From Lachnospiraceae bacterium (GTDB lineage: Bacteria; Bacillota_A; Clostridia; Lachnospirales; Lachnospiraceae), in assembly GCA_017620055.1 (NCBI GenBank), contig JAFZRD010000154.1:1-5948 (forward strand): a DNA stretch of 5,948 nucleotides. Direction: 5' to 3'. Shown here piece by piece: positions 1 through 5,948 of the stretch. How positions within the stretch are numbered: position 1 is the first letter of the stretch; each line of letters opens with the position of its first letter. The position numbers were made by a program, and so were the translations under genes. The notes under the pieces are model-generated. The model did not search any database. It was not told the origin of the DNA and was given only the letters and a program-made list of their open reading frames with translations.

Positions 1-1
1 G

Positions 2-700
2 ATAACCGGATTCGTCTTTGCCGTAACGGGACTCCTTGCATTCAGGGAGCGCCTCAAAGAGAGCGAAAAGAAGGGGGCGACGTTTCTGTCCGTCTTTACG
101 GTCTTCTGTTTCGCCTGGGCTTACAACATAGTCGCATGGTACAGGGCAAGATGCGCACTGCTCGGACTCGTCGTGTTCGCCGTCCTTATGCTGATACCGC
201 TCAAGGTAAGAAAGAACAGGATATTTTATACTCTCCTGACTCTTGCCATGACAATCGGTGCGATAGGAGTATCACTTCTCTACGTGTGGCTCGGAAAATA
301 CGCATCATCCTTTGACGTGCGGATATTCTACAAGGACATCATCTCCGGAAGGGACGAGATATGGACCGACCTGTGGACCGCGTTTCTGCAGCATCCCCTG
401 ACCGGGATAGGAAGCTCGTATAAGATAAACGTTGACTGGATGGGCGGGATGTTCGAGGTACATAACGGCCTTCTGGATATTCTTATCGTCCACGGGATCA
501 TCGTGTTTGCCGTAACTGCCTTCATGCTGATCCAAAGACTGTTGCTCCTTCGGGAGAAAGCGGGGGAAGGAGCTGCCTCGGGAGCGGCTGTTGCGGGCGT
601 ATTTGCGCTTCTTGCGGCATCGTTCATGGAGAACTTTTTCATAGTGCCTCCGTTCCTTTTGTGCGTACTCGCTTTAATTGCAATAGCAAGGTCGGTTTGA
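2..700 (+). CDS. O-antigen ligase / Wzy-like polysaccharide polymerase, C-terminal part (5' end outside window)
   Basis: The reading frame is open from base 2 to the TGA at 698-700, giving 232 residues; the true start lies upstream of the window. The GTG at 173 would also open this frame, but the preceding 57 codons read as continuous membrane protein, so I treat it as internal. Hydrophobic helices fall near residues 26-47, 51-67, 73-97, 157-178, 194-212 and 215-229. Between the third and fourth helices lies a long polar loop with the hallmarks of the Wzy_C/O-antigen ligase family: GRDEIW at 116-121 (R117), HPLTGIG at 131-137, and HN at 154-155 opening the next helix. In this family the loop faces outside, and Arg and His residues act in transferring or polymerising undecaprenyl-linked glycans. 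I infer a repeat-unit polymerase or ligase for the polysaccharide made by the downstream genes. Sequence alone does not separate polymerase (Wzy) from ligase (WaaL-like) activity. No terminator is seen after the stop. Confidence 0.82.
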   Translation: MTGFVFAVTGLLAFRERLKESEKKGATFLSVFTVFCFAWAYNIVAWYRARCALLGLVVFAVLMLIPLKVRKNRIFYTLLTLAMTIGAIGVSLLYVWLGKYASSFDVRIFYKDIISGRDEIWTDLWTAFLQHPLTGIGSSYKINVDWMGGMFEVHNGLLDILIVHGIIVFAVTAFMLIQRLLLLREKAGEGAASGAAVAGVFALLAASFMENFFIVPPFLLCVLALIAIARSV

Positions 701-706
701 TATAAT
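678..706 (+). promoter_or_regulatory. Predicted sigma-70/SigA-type promoter with extended -10, inside the end of the ligase gene
   Basis: A -35-like TTGCAA at 678-683 (4 of 6 consensus bases) is followed by exactly 17 bp and a perfect -10 TATAAT at 701-706. TG at 698-699 one base upstream completes an extended -10 (TGATATAAT). The -35 and the extended -10 TG lie in the last codons and stop of the ligase gene. Transcription would start near 712-714, leaving a leader of about 35 nt before the ATG at 748. This would let the capD-E-F-G block be expressed independently of the upstream polymerase, although read-through is also likely because no terminator separates them. Confidence 0.6.
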
Positions 707-747
707 GAACTGTTGAAATATTTATAAGAACGTACGGTTTTTGTTTA

Positions 748-2673
748 ATGATAAAAAGCAGACAATTGGTAATCAGAAGGATCGGGCTGATGGTTTGCGA
801 CGCACTGTCGGTAGTTGTCGCAACCTATCTTGCACTCATAGCGAGATTTGATTTCTCCGTCACCCAGATACCCGAAAAGGTATACGGCGAGACGGCTGCC
901 AATTTCCTTCCCTATTCGATAATAATAACGCTCATCCTGTTCTGGCTGTTCCACCTGTACCAGAGCCTGTGGGAGTATGCGGGTGCGCCCGAGGCGTTCT
1001 CGATACTCGGCGCGTGCTTCTGCTCGGCGGTCATACAGATGGTCGTCGTCAATCTCGTACTTCACTGGACATATCCGAGAAGCTGTTATGTGTTCTTCGG
1101 AGGGTTCCTTCTGGCACTCGTTGCGATCACGAGATTCTTCTACAGAGTGTTCAGGACGTTCATAGAGAAGCGCGTCAGCAACGCCAAGAGCGTGAACGTC
1201 ATGATAATCGGTGCGGGGGATGCCGGCAATTCGCTTATCCGCGAGATGCGCTCCTCAAGCTACATCGAGAAGAACGCGATGTGCGTCATAGACGATGATT
1301 CGGCCAAGATAGGCAATTATATACACGGCGTCAAGGTCGTGGGCGGAAGGGACGCGATCATCGAGAACGCGGCCAAGTACGACATAGACGAGATCATTAT
1401 CGCGATGCCGACCGCTTCGAAGAAGGTCATCCGTGAGATTCTCGAGATATGCAAGCAGACAAAGTGTGAACTCAAGACCCTTCCGGGAATGTACCAGCTC
1501 GTTAACGGAGAGGTCAATGTCAGCCAGCTCCGTAAAGTCGATATAGCAGATCTTCTGGGCAGGGATCAGGTACAGATCGATCTTGAATCGGTAATGAGTT
1601 ACGTCAAGGACAAAGTCATCCTTGTAACGGGCGGAGGCGGATCGATAGGAAGTGAGCTTTGCCGCCAGATAGCGACCCACAGACCGAAGCAGCTGATCAT
1701 TTTCGACATATACGAGAACAGTGCCTACGCGATACAGCAGGAACTGTCCAGGAACTTCCCCGAACTTGATCTGAAGGTCCTCATAGGAAGTGTCAGAAAT
1801 ACGAACAGGGTCAATTCGGTATTTGAAAAATACCATCCCGATATCGTTTACCATGCGGCGGCACACAAGCATGTCCCGCTGATGGAGGATTCTCCGAACG
1901 AGGCGATCAAGAATAACGTCATGGGCACATGGAAGCTTGCCGAGGCCGCATCAAGATACGGAACGGGCAGGTTCGTCATGATATCAACCGACAAGGCGGT
2001 CAACCCGACGAACATCATGGGTGCGAGCAAGCGTATATGCGAGATGATCGTCCAGTCATACAACCAGAGGAGCAATACGGAATTCGTTGCGGTAAGGTTC
2101 GGTAATGTTCTCGGAAGCAACGGCTCCGTTATACCGCTGTTCAAGAAGCAGATAGAAGAGGGCGGACCCGTCACGGTAACCCACCCGAACATCATCAGGT
2201 ATTTCATGACGATCCCCGAAGCTGTATCACTTGTGCTGCAGGCCGGAGCCTATGCAAAGGGCGGAGAGATATTCGTGCTTGAGATGGGTGAGCCTGTAAG
2301 GATACTCGATCTTGCGATCAACCTCATAAGACTGTCCGGATACGTTCCCGGAGAGGATATCCAGATACAGTTCACGGGACTGCGCCCGGGCGAGAAGCTC
2401 TATGAGGAGATGCTCATGGAGGAAGAGGGACTGCAGGATACCGCAAACAGCAAGATACATATAGGCAAGCCGATAGAATTCGACGAAGAGGAGTTCTTCA
2501 GGGAACTCGAGATCATGAACGAGCTGTCAAAGGATGAGACCGATGACATGACGATACGCAAGTGGGTCAAGAAGATCGTGCCCACCTATCAGATGAGAAA
2601 TCCGGACGGGACTATCCCCGTTGACAGATCATATGACAATAAACCGCACAAATGGGAGCCTACAAATGACTGA
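748..2673 (+). CDS. capD: Membrane-anchored UDP-N-acetylhexosamine 4,6-dehydratase, CapD/WbpM/PglF family
   Basis: This 641-residue protein has the full long-form architecture. Four membrane helices lie near residues 8-31, 53-71, 84-107 and 111-128. A first Rossmann domain follows, with GAGDAG at 155-160. The C-terminal extended-SDR dehydratase domain carries the nucleotide motif TGGGGSIG at 294-301, AAHKHVP at 371-377, STDK at 413-416 and LRPGEKLYEE at 545-554. Met424 sits where classical SDRs have the catalytic Tyr, with Lys428 four residues later (MxxxK), the variant triad known from WbpM and PglF. The expected reaction is removal of water from UDP-GlcNAc to give UDP-2-acetamido-2,6-dideoxy-D-xylo-4-hexulose at the inner face of the membrane. 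That intermediate leads to D-FucNAc, D-QuiNAc or 4-amino sugars; the next enzyme is not in the window. The ATG at 748 has no clear Shine-Dalgarno. A second ATG at 790 (Met15) has AGAAGG 9 nt upstream, but 748 keeps the basic residues K3, R5, R10 and R11 before helix 1 and is preferred. The gene symbol rests on family and gene order. Confidence 0.9.
   Translation: MIKSRQLVIRRIGLMVCDALSVVVATYLALIARFDFSVTQIPEKVYGETAANFLPYSIIITLILFWLFHLYQSLWEYAGAPEAFSILGACFCSAVIQMVVVNLVLHWTYPRSCYVFFGGFLLALVAITRFFYRVFRTFIEKRVSNAKSVNVMIIGAGDAGNSLIREMRSSSYIEKNAMCVIDDDSAKIGNYIHGVKVVGGRDAIIENAAKYDIDEIIIAMPTASKKVIREILEICKQTKCELKTLPGMYQLVNGEVNVSQLRKVDIADLLGRDQVQIDLESVMSYVKDKVILVTGGGGSIGSELCRQIATHRPKQLIIFDIYENSAYAIQQELSRNFPELDLKVLIGSVRNTNRVNSVFEKYHPDIVYHAAAHKHVPLMEDSPNEAIKNNVMGTWKLAEAASRYGTGRFVMISTDKAVNPTNIMGASKRICEMIVQSYNQRSNTEFVAVRFGNVLGSNGSVIPLFKKQIEEGGPVTVTHPNIIRYFMTIPEAVSLVLQAGAYAKGGEIFVLEMGEPVRILDLAINLIRLSGYVPGEDIQIQFTGLRPGEKLYEEMLMEEEGLQDTANSKIHIGKPIEFDEEEFFRELEIMNELSKDETDDMTIRKWVKKIVPTYQMRNPDGTIPVDRSYDNKPHKWEPTND
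2654..2658 (+). promoter_or_regulatory. Ribosome binding site that sets the capE start
   Basis: GGGAG lies 7 nt before the ATG at 2666, inside the last codons of the dehydratase gene. It decides for 2666 over the in-frame upstream ATG at 2621, which would add 15 residues lying outside the family's normal start. Confidence 0.7.
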
Positions 2674-3703
2674 GAGCATATTCAAAGACAAAACACTTCT
2701 TATCACCGGAGGAACGGGATCGTTCGGAAATGCCGTACTTCGCAGATTCCTCGAGACCGATATCCGGGAGATCAGGATATTCTCGAGAGACGAGAAGAAG
2801 CAGGATGACATGCGTCATCATTACAACAATCCGAAGATCAAATATTACATAGGCGACGTCAGGAACATACAGAGTGTGCGCGACGCGATGCACGGCGTTG
2901 ATTACATATTCCATGCCGCCGCATTAAAGCAGGTGCCGAGCTGTGAGTTCTTCCCGATGGAAGCCGTCAGGACGAACGTCATCGGTACGGATAACGTTCT
3001 GACATGCGCCATTGAGGCCGGTGTCAGAAAGGTCATATGCCTCTCGACCGACAAGGCAGCGTATCCGGTAAACGCCATGGGTACGAGCAAGGCGATGATG
3101 GAAAAAGTGTTCGTTGCAAAATCACGTACCGTGGATCCCGACAAGACGCTCATATGCGGAACGAGATACGGTAACGTAATGTGTTCGCGCGGATCAGTCA
3201 TCCCCCTGTTCATAGATCAGATCAAGCAGGGACTGCCGCTTACGGTAACGGAACCGACGATGACGAGATTCATCATGAGCCTTGAGGAGGCAGTGGAGCT
3301 TGTGATTTTCGCATTCGGCAACGCCGATGCGGGAGATATCATGGTACAGAAGGCGCCGGCATGCACGATCGAGACTCTTGCGACCGCGGTCAAGGAACTT
3401 TTCCATGCCGACAATGAGGTCAGGGTCATAGGTATCAGACACGGTGAGAAGATGTACGAGACGCTCCTTACGAACGAGGAATGCGCAAGGGCGTTCGACC
3501 TCGGTGATTTCTACAGGGTTCCCGCGGACCAGAGGGACCTCAATTACGATAAATATTTCAAGGAAGGAAGCGTTGAGAGGGCTAAGCTTACCGAGTTTAA
3601 TTCCAACAATACAACGATCCTTAATGTTGAACAGGTCAAGGAAAAGCTCATGTCCATAAGCTATGTCAGGGATGAGCTTGCAGAGTGGGAGAGCGGACAT
3701 TGA
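2666..3703 (+). CDS. capE: CapE: UDP-GlcNAc 4,6-dehydratase / 5-epimerase (UDP-L-FucNAc pathway, step 1)
   Basis: This soluble 345-residue extended SDR is close to the length of S. aureus CapE. The first step of UDP-L-FucNAc synthesis in this family is 4,6-dehydration of UDP-GlcNAc with inversion at C5, giving UDP-2-acetamido-2,6-dideoxy-L-arabino-4-hexulose. Visible motifs are the NAD(P)-binding TGGTGSFG at 14-21, AALKQVPSCEFFPMEA at 85-100 (typical of the CapE/WbjB/FlaA1 group), STDK at 127-130, and Met138 with Lys142 (MGTSK), where classical SDRs have Tyr. RHGEKMYETL at 258-267 and FNSNNT at 311-316 are the C-terminal substrate-region motifs usual for this group. There is no membrane segment, unlike the preceding gene. 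The start overlaps the previous stop by 8 bp, implying translational coupling. A PseB/FlaA1-type role is less likely, because those enzymes normally keep the Tyr and because CapF and CapG follow directly. Confidence 0.92.
   Translation: MTESIFKDKTLLITGGTGSFGNAVLRRFLETDIREIRIFSRDEKKQDDMRHHYNNPKIKYYIGDVRNIQSVRDAMHGVDYIFHAAALKQVPSCEFFPMEAVRTNVIGTDNVLTCAIEAGVRKVICLSTDKAAYPVNAMGTSKAMMEKVFVAKSRTVDPDKTLICGTRYGNVMCSRGSVIPLFIDQIKQGLPLTVTEPTMTRFIMSLEEAVELVIFAFGNADAGDIMVQKAPACTIETLATAVKELFHADNEVRVIGIRHGEKMYETLLTNEECARAFDLGDFYRVPADQRDLNYDKYFKEGSVERAKLTEFNSNNTTILNVEQVKEKLMSISYVRDELAEWESGH
3687..3693 (+). promoter_or_regulatory. Ribosome binding site supporting a TTG start for capF
   Basis: A GGGAGAG purine run lies in the last codons of capE. 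Its core GGGAG ends 8 nt before the TTG at 3700. The competing GTG at 3685 overlaps the upstream edge of this run and has no Shine-Dalgarno of its own. Confidence 0.65.
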
Positions 3704-4812
3704 AGATCCTCGTTACGGGAGCAGGCGGATTTATAGGCAAAAACTTAATACAGCGGCTCCTCTTCAGGGGAAGCGATGAAGTAATGTCCTACGATATCGA
3801 TACCGATCCGGCGAAGTTGTCGGAATACGCAAAGGATGCCGATATCGTATATCATCTTGCCGGTGTGAACCGCCCGCAGAGAGAGGAAGAGTTCATGGAG
3901 GGGAACCGTGATTTTACGAAGACCCTTCTCGATACTCTCGGCAGCACCGGAAACAACAGGGCGAAGATAGTCGTGTCGTCCTCGATCCAGGCCGAACTTG
4001 ACAATCCGTACGGGATCAGCAAGAAGGCCGGTGAGGAATACGTTTCCGCCTACACGAAAGAGCACGGTATGAAGTCCGTGATATACAGATTTCCGAACGT
4101 GTTCGGCAAATGGTGCCGTCCGAACTACAATTCGGCGGTCGCCACGTTCTGCCATAACATAGCAAGGGGACTTCCGATAACGGTCAATGATCCGACGACG
4201 CTCCTGCATCTCGTATACATAGACGATGTTGTCGATGAGCTGCTCCTCTGCATGGAGGATAAAGAGCATGTCGCAAACGGATACGGCTTCGTTCCGTGCG
4301 TTCATGATGTGCTTCTCGGTGATATTGCGGATCTGATAAGATCGTTTCCCGAGATGCGCCGGAACCTGTCTCTTCCCGATCTTTCCGACAGCTTTGCGAA
4401 GAAGCTGTACAGCACATATCTGAGTTATATTCCCGAGGATGACTGCCTCTATCCGCTTGAGATGCACGTGGATGAGAGGGGATCGTTCACGGAATTTCTA
4501 AAGACTGCCGACAGGGGACAGGTGTCGGTGAACATTTCGCATCCCGGGATCGTAAAGGGCAATCACTGGCACAATACGAAGAACGAGAAGTTCCTTGTTG
4601 TAAAGGGCAGGGGCGTTATAAGGCTTCGAAAGATAGGATGCGACAAAGTAACGGAGTACCACGTTTCGGGCGATAAGCTTGAGGTCGTGGAGATCCCTTG
4701 CGGATATACGCATAACATTGAAAACGTAGGCGATGAGGATATGGTCACCGTAATGTGGGTCAATGAGATATTCGATCCCGCAAAAGGGGATACTTATCGC
4801 GAAGAGGTGTGA
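3700..4812 (+). CDS. capF: CapF: bifunctional 3-epimerase (cupin) / 4-reductase (SDR), UDP-L-FucNAc pathway step 2
   Basis: From the TTG at 3700 the product is 370 residues, within one residue of S. aureus CapF, and begins directly with the Rossmann strand (MKILVTGAGGFIG). The N-terminal SDR half shows GxxGxxG at G7/G10/G13, serines at 93-95 (SSSIQ), and Y104 with K108 (NPYGISK), a classical Ser-Tyr-Lys set unlike the Met variants in the two preceding dehydratases. The C-terminal cupin, from about residue 250, carries GNHWHNTKNEK at 287-297 and CGYTHN at 334-339. H289, H291, E296 and H338 match the three-His one-Glu metal site known in CapF. In the family, the cupin epimerises C3 of the CapE product and the SDR domain then reduces C4 with NADPH, giving UDP-2-acetamido-2,6-dideoxy-L-talose. 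The TTG start overlaps the capE stop (TTGA), a typical coupling arrangement. Start choice is the main uncertainty: a GTG at 3685 would add five residues. Confidence 0.93.
   Translation: MKILVTGAGGFIGKNLIQRLLFRGSDEVMSYDIDTDPAKLSEYAKDADIVYHLAGVNRPQREEEFMEGNRDFTKTLLDTLGSTGNNRAKIVVSSSIQAELDNPYGISKKAGEEYVSAYTKEHGMKSVIYRFPNVFGKWCRPNYNSAVATFCHNIARGLPITVNDPTTLLHLVYIDDVVDELLLCMEDKEHVANGYGFVPCVHDVLLGDIADLIRSFPEMRRNLSLPDLSDSFAKKLYSTYLSYIPEDDCLYPLEMHVDERGSFTEFLKTADRGQVSVNISHPGIVKGNHWHNTKNEKFLVVKGRGVIRLRKIGCDKVTEYHVSGDKLEVVEIPCGYTHNIENVGDEDMVTVMWVNEIFDPAKGDTYREEV
4804..4809 (+). promoter_or_regulatory. Strong ribosome binding site for capG
   Basis: GAGGTG ends 5 nt before the ATG at 4815 and sits on the last two sense codons of capF. 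It argues against the in-frame GTG at 4809, whose first base is part of this site. Confidence 0.75.
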
Positions 4813-4814
4813 AC

Positions 4815-5945
4815 ATGTCTGATAAACTTAAAGTATGTACGATAGTCGGCACACGTCCGGAGATAATAAGGCTCTCCGAGGTGATCAAATGCTGTGACAG
4901 GTATTTTGATCATATTCTCGTGCATACGGGACAGAACTATGATTATACTCTCAACGAGATATTCTTCGAGGATCTGAACCTTCGCCGTCCGGACCATTTT
5001 CTCGAGGCTGCCGGAGGAAATCTCGGGGAGACGATGGGAAACATCATCGCAAGGTCATATGATCTTCTTGAAAAAGAAAGGCCGGATGCGCTTCTGATAC
5101 TCGGAGACACCAACTCGGCACTTGCGGCGATAAGCGCCAAAAGGCTCAAGATACCCATCTTCCATATGGAGGCGGGAAACCGTTGCTGGGACTGGAACGT
5201 ATCGGAGATGATCAACCGCAAGATCGTCGATCATATATCTGACATCAACATGCCGTATACGGAGCATTCACGCAGATATCTTCTGTCGGAAGGCATCGAC
5301 GGTAAAACCATATTCGTGACGGGCTCACCGATGAAGGAAGTCCTCAAGGCTTCGATGGACAGGATAGAGAAAAGCGACGTTCTTACAAGACTGAACCTTG
5401 AGCCGAAGAAGTACATCCTGCTGTCGGCGCACAGGGAGGAGAACATCGATCTTGAAGACAATTTCATGGATCTGATGAATGCCGTCAATATCGTTGCGAA
5501 GAAATACAAAATGCCGGTAATCTACTCCACGCACCCCAGAAGCGCGAAGTTTATCGAGAAGAGGAACTTCAAGTTCGATCCTCTCGTATCGAATATGAAA
5601 CCGTTCGGCTTCCTTGACTATAACAAGCTCCAGATGAACGCATACTGCGTCATGTCGGATTCCGGAACACTGTCGGAAGAGTCGGCGATGCTTGATTTTC
5701 CCGCGGTACTTATCCGCACGTCGACCGAGAGACCCGAAGTCCTCGACAAGGGAACGATCGTGATCGGCGGTATCAAGAGCGAAGACGTCTGCCAGGCGAT
5801 CGACCTTGCGACGTCGATGTACGAGAACAATGAGAAGGTCGTTGAGGCGGAGGATTACGCCGATGAGAACGTATCCGTCAAGGTTGTGAAGCTCATCCAG
5901 AGCTATACGCATATCGTCAACAAGACCGTCTGGATGAAACAGTAA
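4815..5945 (+). CDS. capG: CapG: non-hydrolysing UDP-N-acetyl-sugar 2-epimerase producing UDP-L-FucNAc (step 3)
   Basis: From the ATG at 4815 the product is 376 residues, the usual size for this family (S. aureus CapG is about 374). It has the two-domain GT-B-like fold signature of WecB/CapG 2-epimerases: GTRPEIIR at 12-19, VHTGQNYD at 36-43, LGDTN at 96-100 (D98), HMEAGNRC at 117-124 (E119), SEMINR at 130-135 (E131), SAHREEN at 204-210 (H206), DSGTLSEES at 282-290 and TERPE at 304-308. D98, E119, E131 and H206 align by motif with the catalytic residues of E. coli WecB. Placement directly after capE and capF indicates the L-talo to L-fuco conversion at C2 (UDP-L-PneNAc/TalNAc to UDP-L-FucNAc) rather than the UDP-GlcNAc/UDP-ManNAc reaction of WecB or MnaA. 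The gene begins 2 nt after the capF stop. It ends in TAA three bases before the window edge, so whether the operon continues cannot be seen. Confidence 0.92.
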   Translation: MSDKLKVCTIVGTRPEIIRLSEVIKCCDRYFDHILVHTGQNYDYTLNEIFFEDLNLRRPDHFLEAAGGNLGETMGNIIARSYDLLEKERPDALLILGDTNSALAAISAKRLKIPIFHMEAGNRCWDWNVSEMINRKIVDHISDINMPYTEHSRRYLLSEGIDGKTIFVTGSPMKEVLKASMDRIEKSDVLTRLNLEPKKYILLSAHREENIDLEDNFMDLMNAVNIVAKKYKMPVIYSTHPRSAKFIEKRNFKFDPLVSNMKPFGFLDYNKLQMNAYCVMSDSGTLSEESAMLDFPAVLIRTSTERPEVLDKGTIVIGGIKSEDVCQAIDLATSMYENNEKVVEAEDYADENVSVKVVKLIQSYTHIVNKTVWMKQ

Positions 5946-5948
5946 AGC

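Noticed and set aside
173..700. GTG at 173 as the true start of the ligase gene
   Set aside because: The frame is open to base 2, and the upstream codons encode another membrane helix typical of this multi-span family.
729..739. Short imperfect dyad around CGTACG in the leader of the capD-like gene, as a possible operator
   Set aside because: The perfect core is only six bases, too short to distinguish from chance, and it matches no operator I recognise.
969..1298. Plus-strand open frame inside the capD-like gene in another frame
   Set aside because: Its Arg-rich, motif-free translation overlaps the membrane and first Rossmann region of the real gene.
1255..1872. Minus-strand open frame opposite the capD-like gene (205 codons)
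   Set aside because: Antisense shadow of the dehydratase, low complexity in appearance with no family motifs.
2621..2665. Upstream ATG start for capE
   Set aside because: The added 15 residues precede the usual family N-terminus, while GGGAG is correctly placed for the ATG at 2666.
3745..4467. Long open frame on the minus strand opposite capF (240 codons)
   Set aside because: It lies wholly antisense to a gene with intact catalytic motifs, has no recognisable domain, and is what the codon bias of the sense gene would produce by chance.
4809..4814. GTG start for capG
   Set aside because: The GTG begins inside the GAGGTG ribosome site that serves the ATG at 4815.
5943..5948. End of operon after capG
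   Set aside because: Only three bases follow the stop codon, so neither a terminator nor a following gene can be judged.

Overview
The window is fully packed with plus-strand genes for making a surface polysaccharide. It holds the 3' end of a membrane polymerase/ligase gene, then four complete genes in the order capD-like, capE, capF, capG. No RNA gene, mobile element or CRISPR array is visible, and the longest non-coding stretch is the 47-bp gap at 701-747.

Organism: base composition looks balanced by eye (about half G+C). Leucine is mostly CTT/CTC/CTG, isoleucine often ATA, arginine often AGG/AGA. The gene order and product lengths match the capD-E-F-G block of Staphylococcus aureus type 5/8 capsule loci. 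Internal genes carry strong Shine-Dalgarno sequences. I infer a Bacillota member, most likely a Clostridia (Lachnospiraceae-like) bacterium. An archaeal host is not excluded, because the only gap can also be read as an archaeal promoter with a leaderless start.

Layout: 2-700 is the C-terminal part of an O-antigen ligase/Wzy-like membrane protein. 678-706 is a strong sigma-70/SigA-type promoter buried in its last codons. 748-2673 is a membrane-anchored UDP-sugar 4,6-dehydratase (CapD/WbpM/PglF type). 2666-3703 is CapE, 3700-4812 is CapF and 4815-5945 is CapG. The four genes overlap or nearly abut (8-bp overlap, 4-bp overlap, 2-bp gap), so they form one translationally coupled unit.

How they work together: CapE converts UDP-GlcNAc to a 5-epimerised 4-keto-6-deoxy sugar. 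CapF epimerises C3 with its cupin domain and reduces C4 with its SDR domain to give UDP-2-acetamido-2,6-dideoxy-L-talose. CapG inverts C2 to give UDP-N-acetyl-L-fucosamine (UDP-L-FucNAc). The CapD-like enzyme makes the parallel D-series 4-keto sugar, which needs a reductase or aminotransferase that is not in this window. The upstream membrane protein would polymerise or transfer the lipid-linked repeat. These are known families; I found no convincing undescribed system here.
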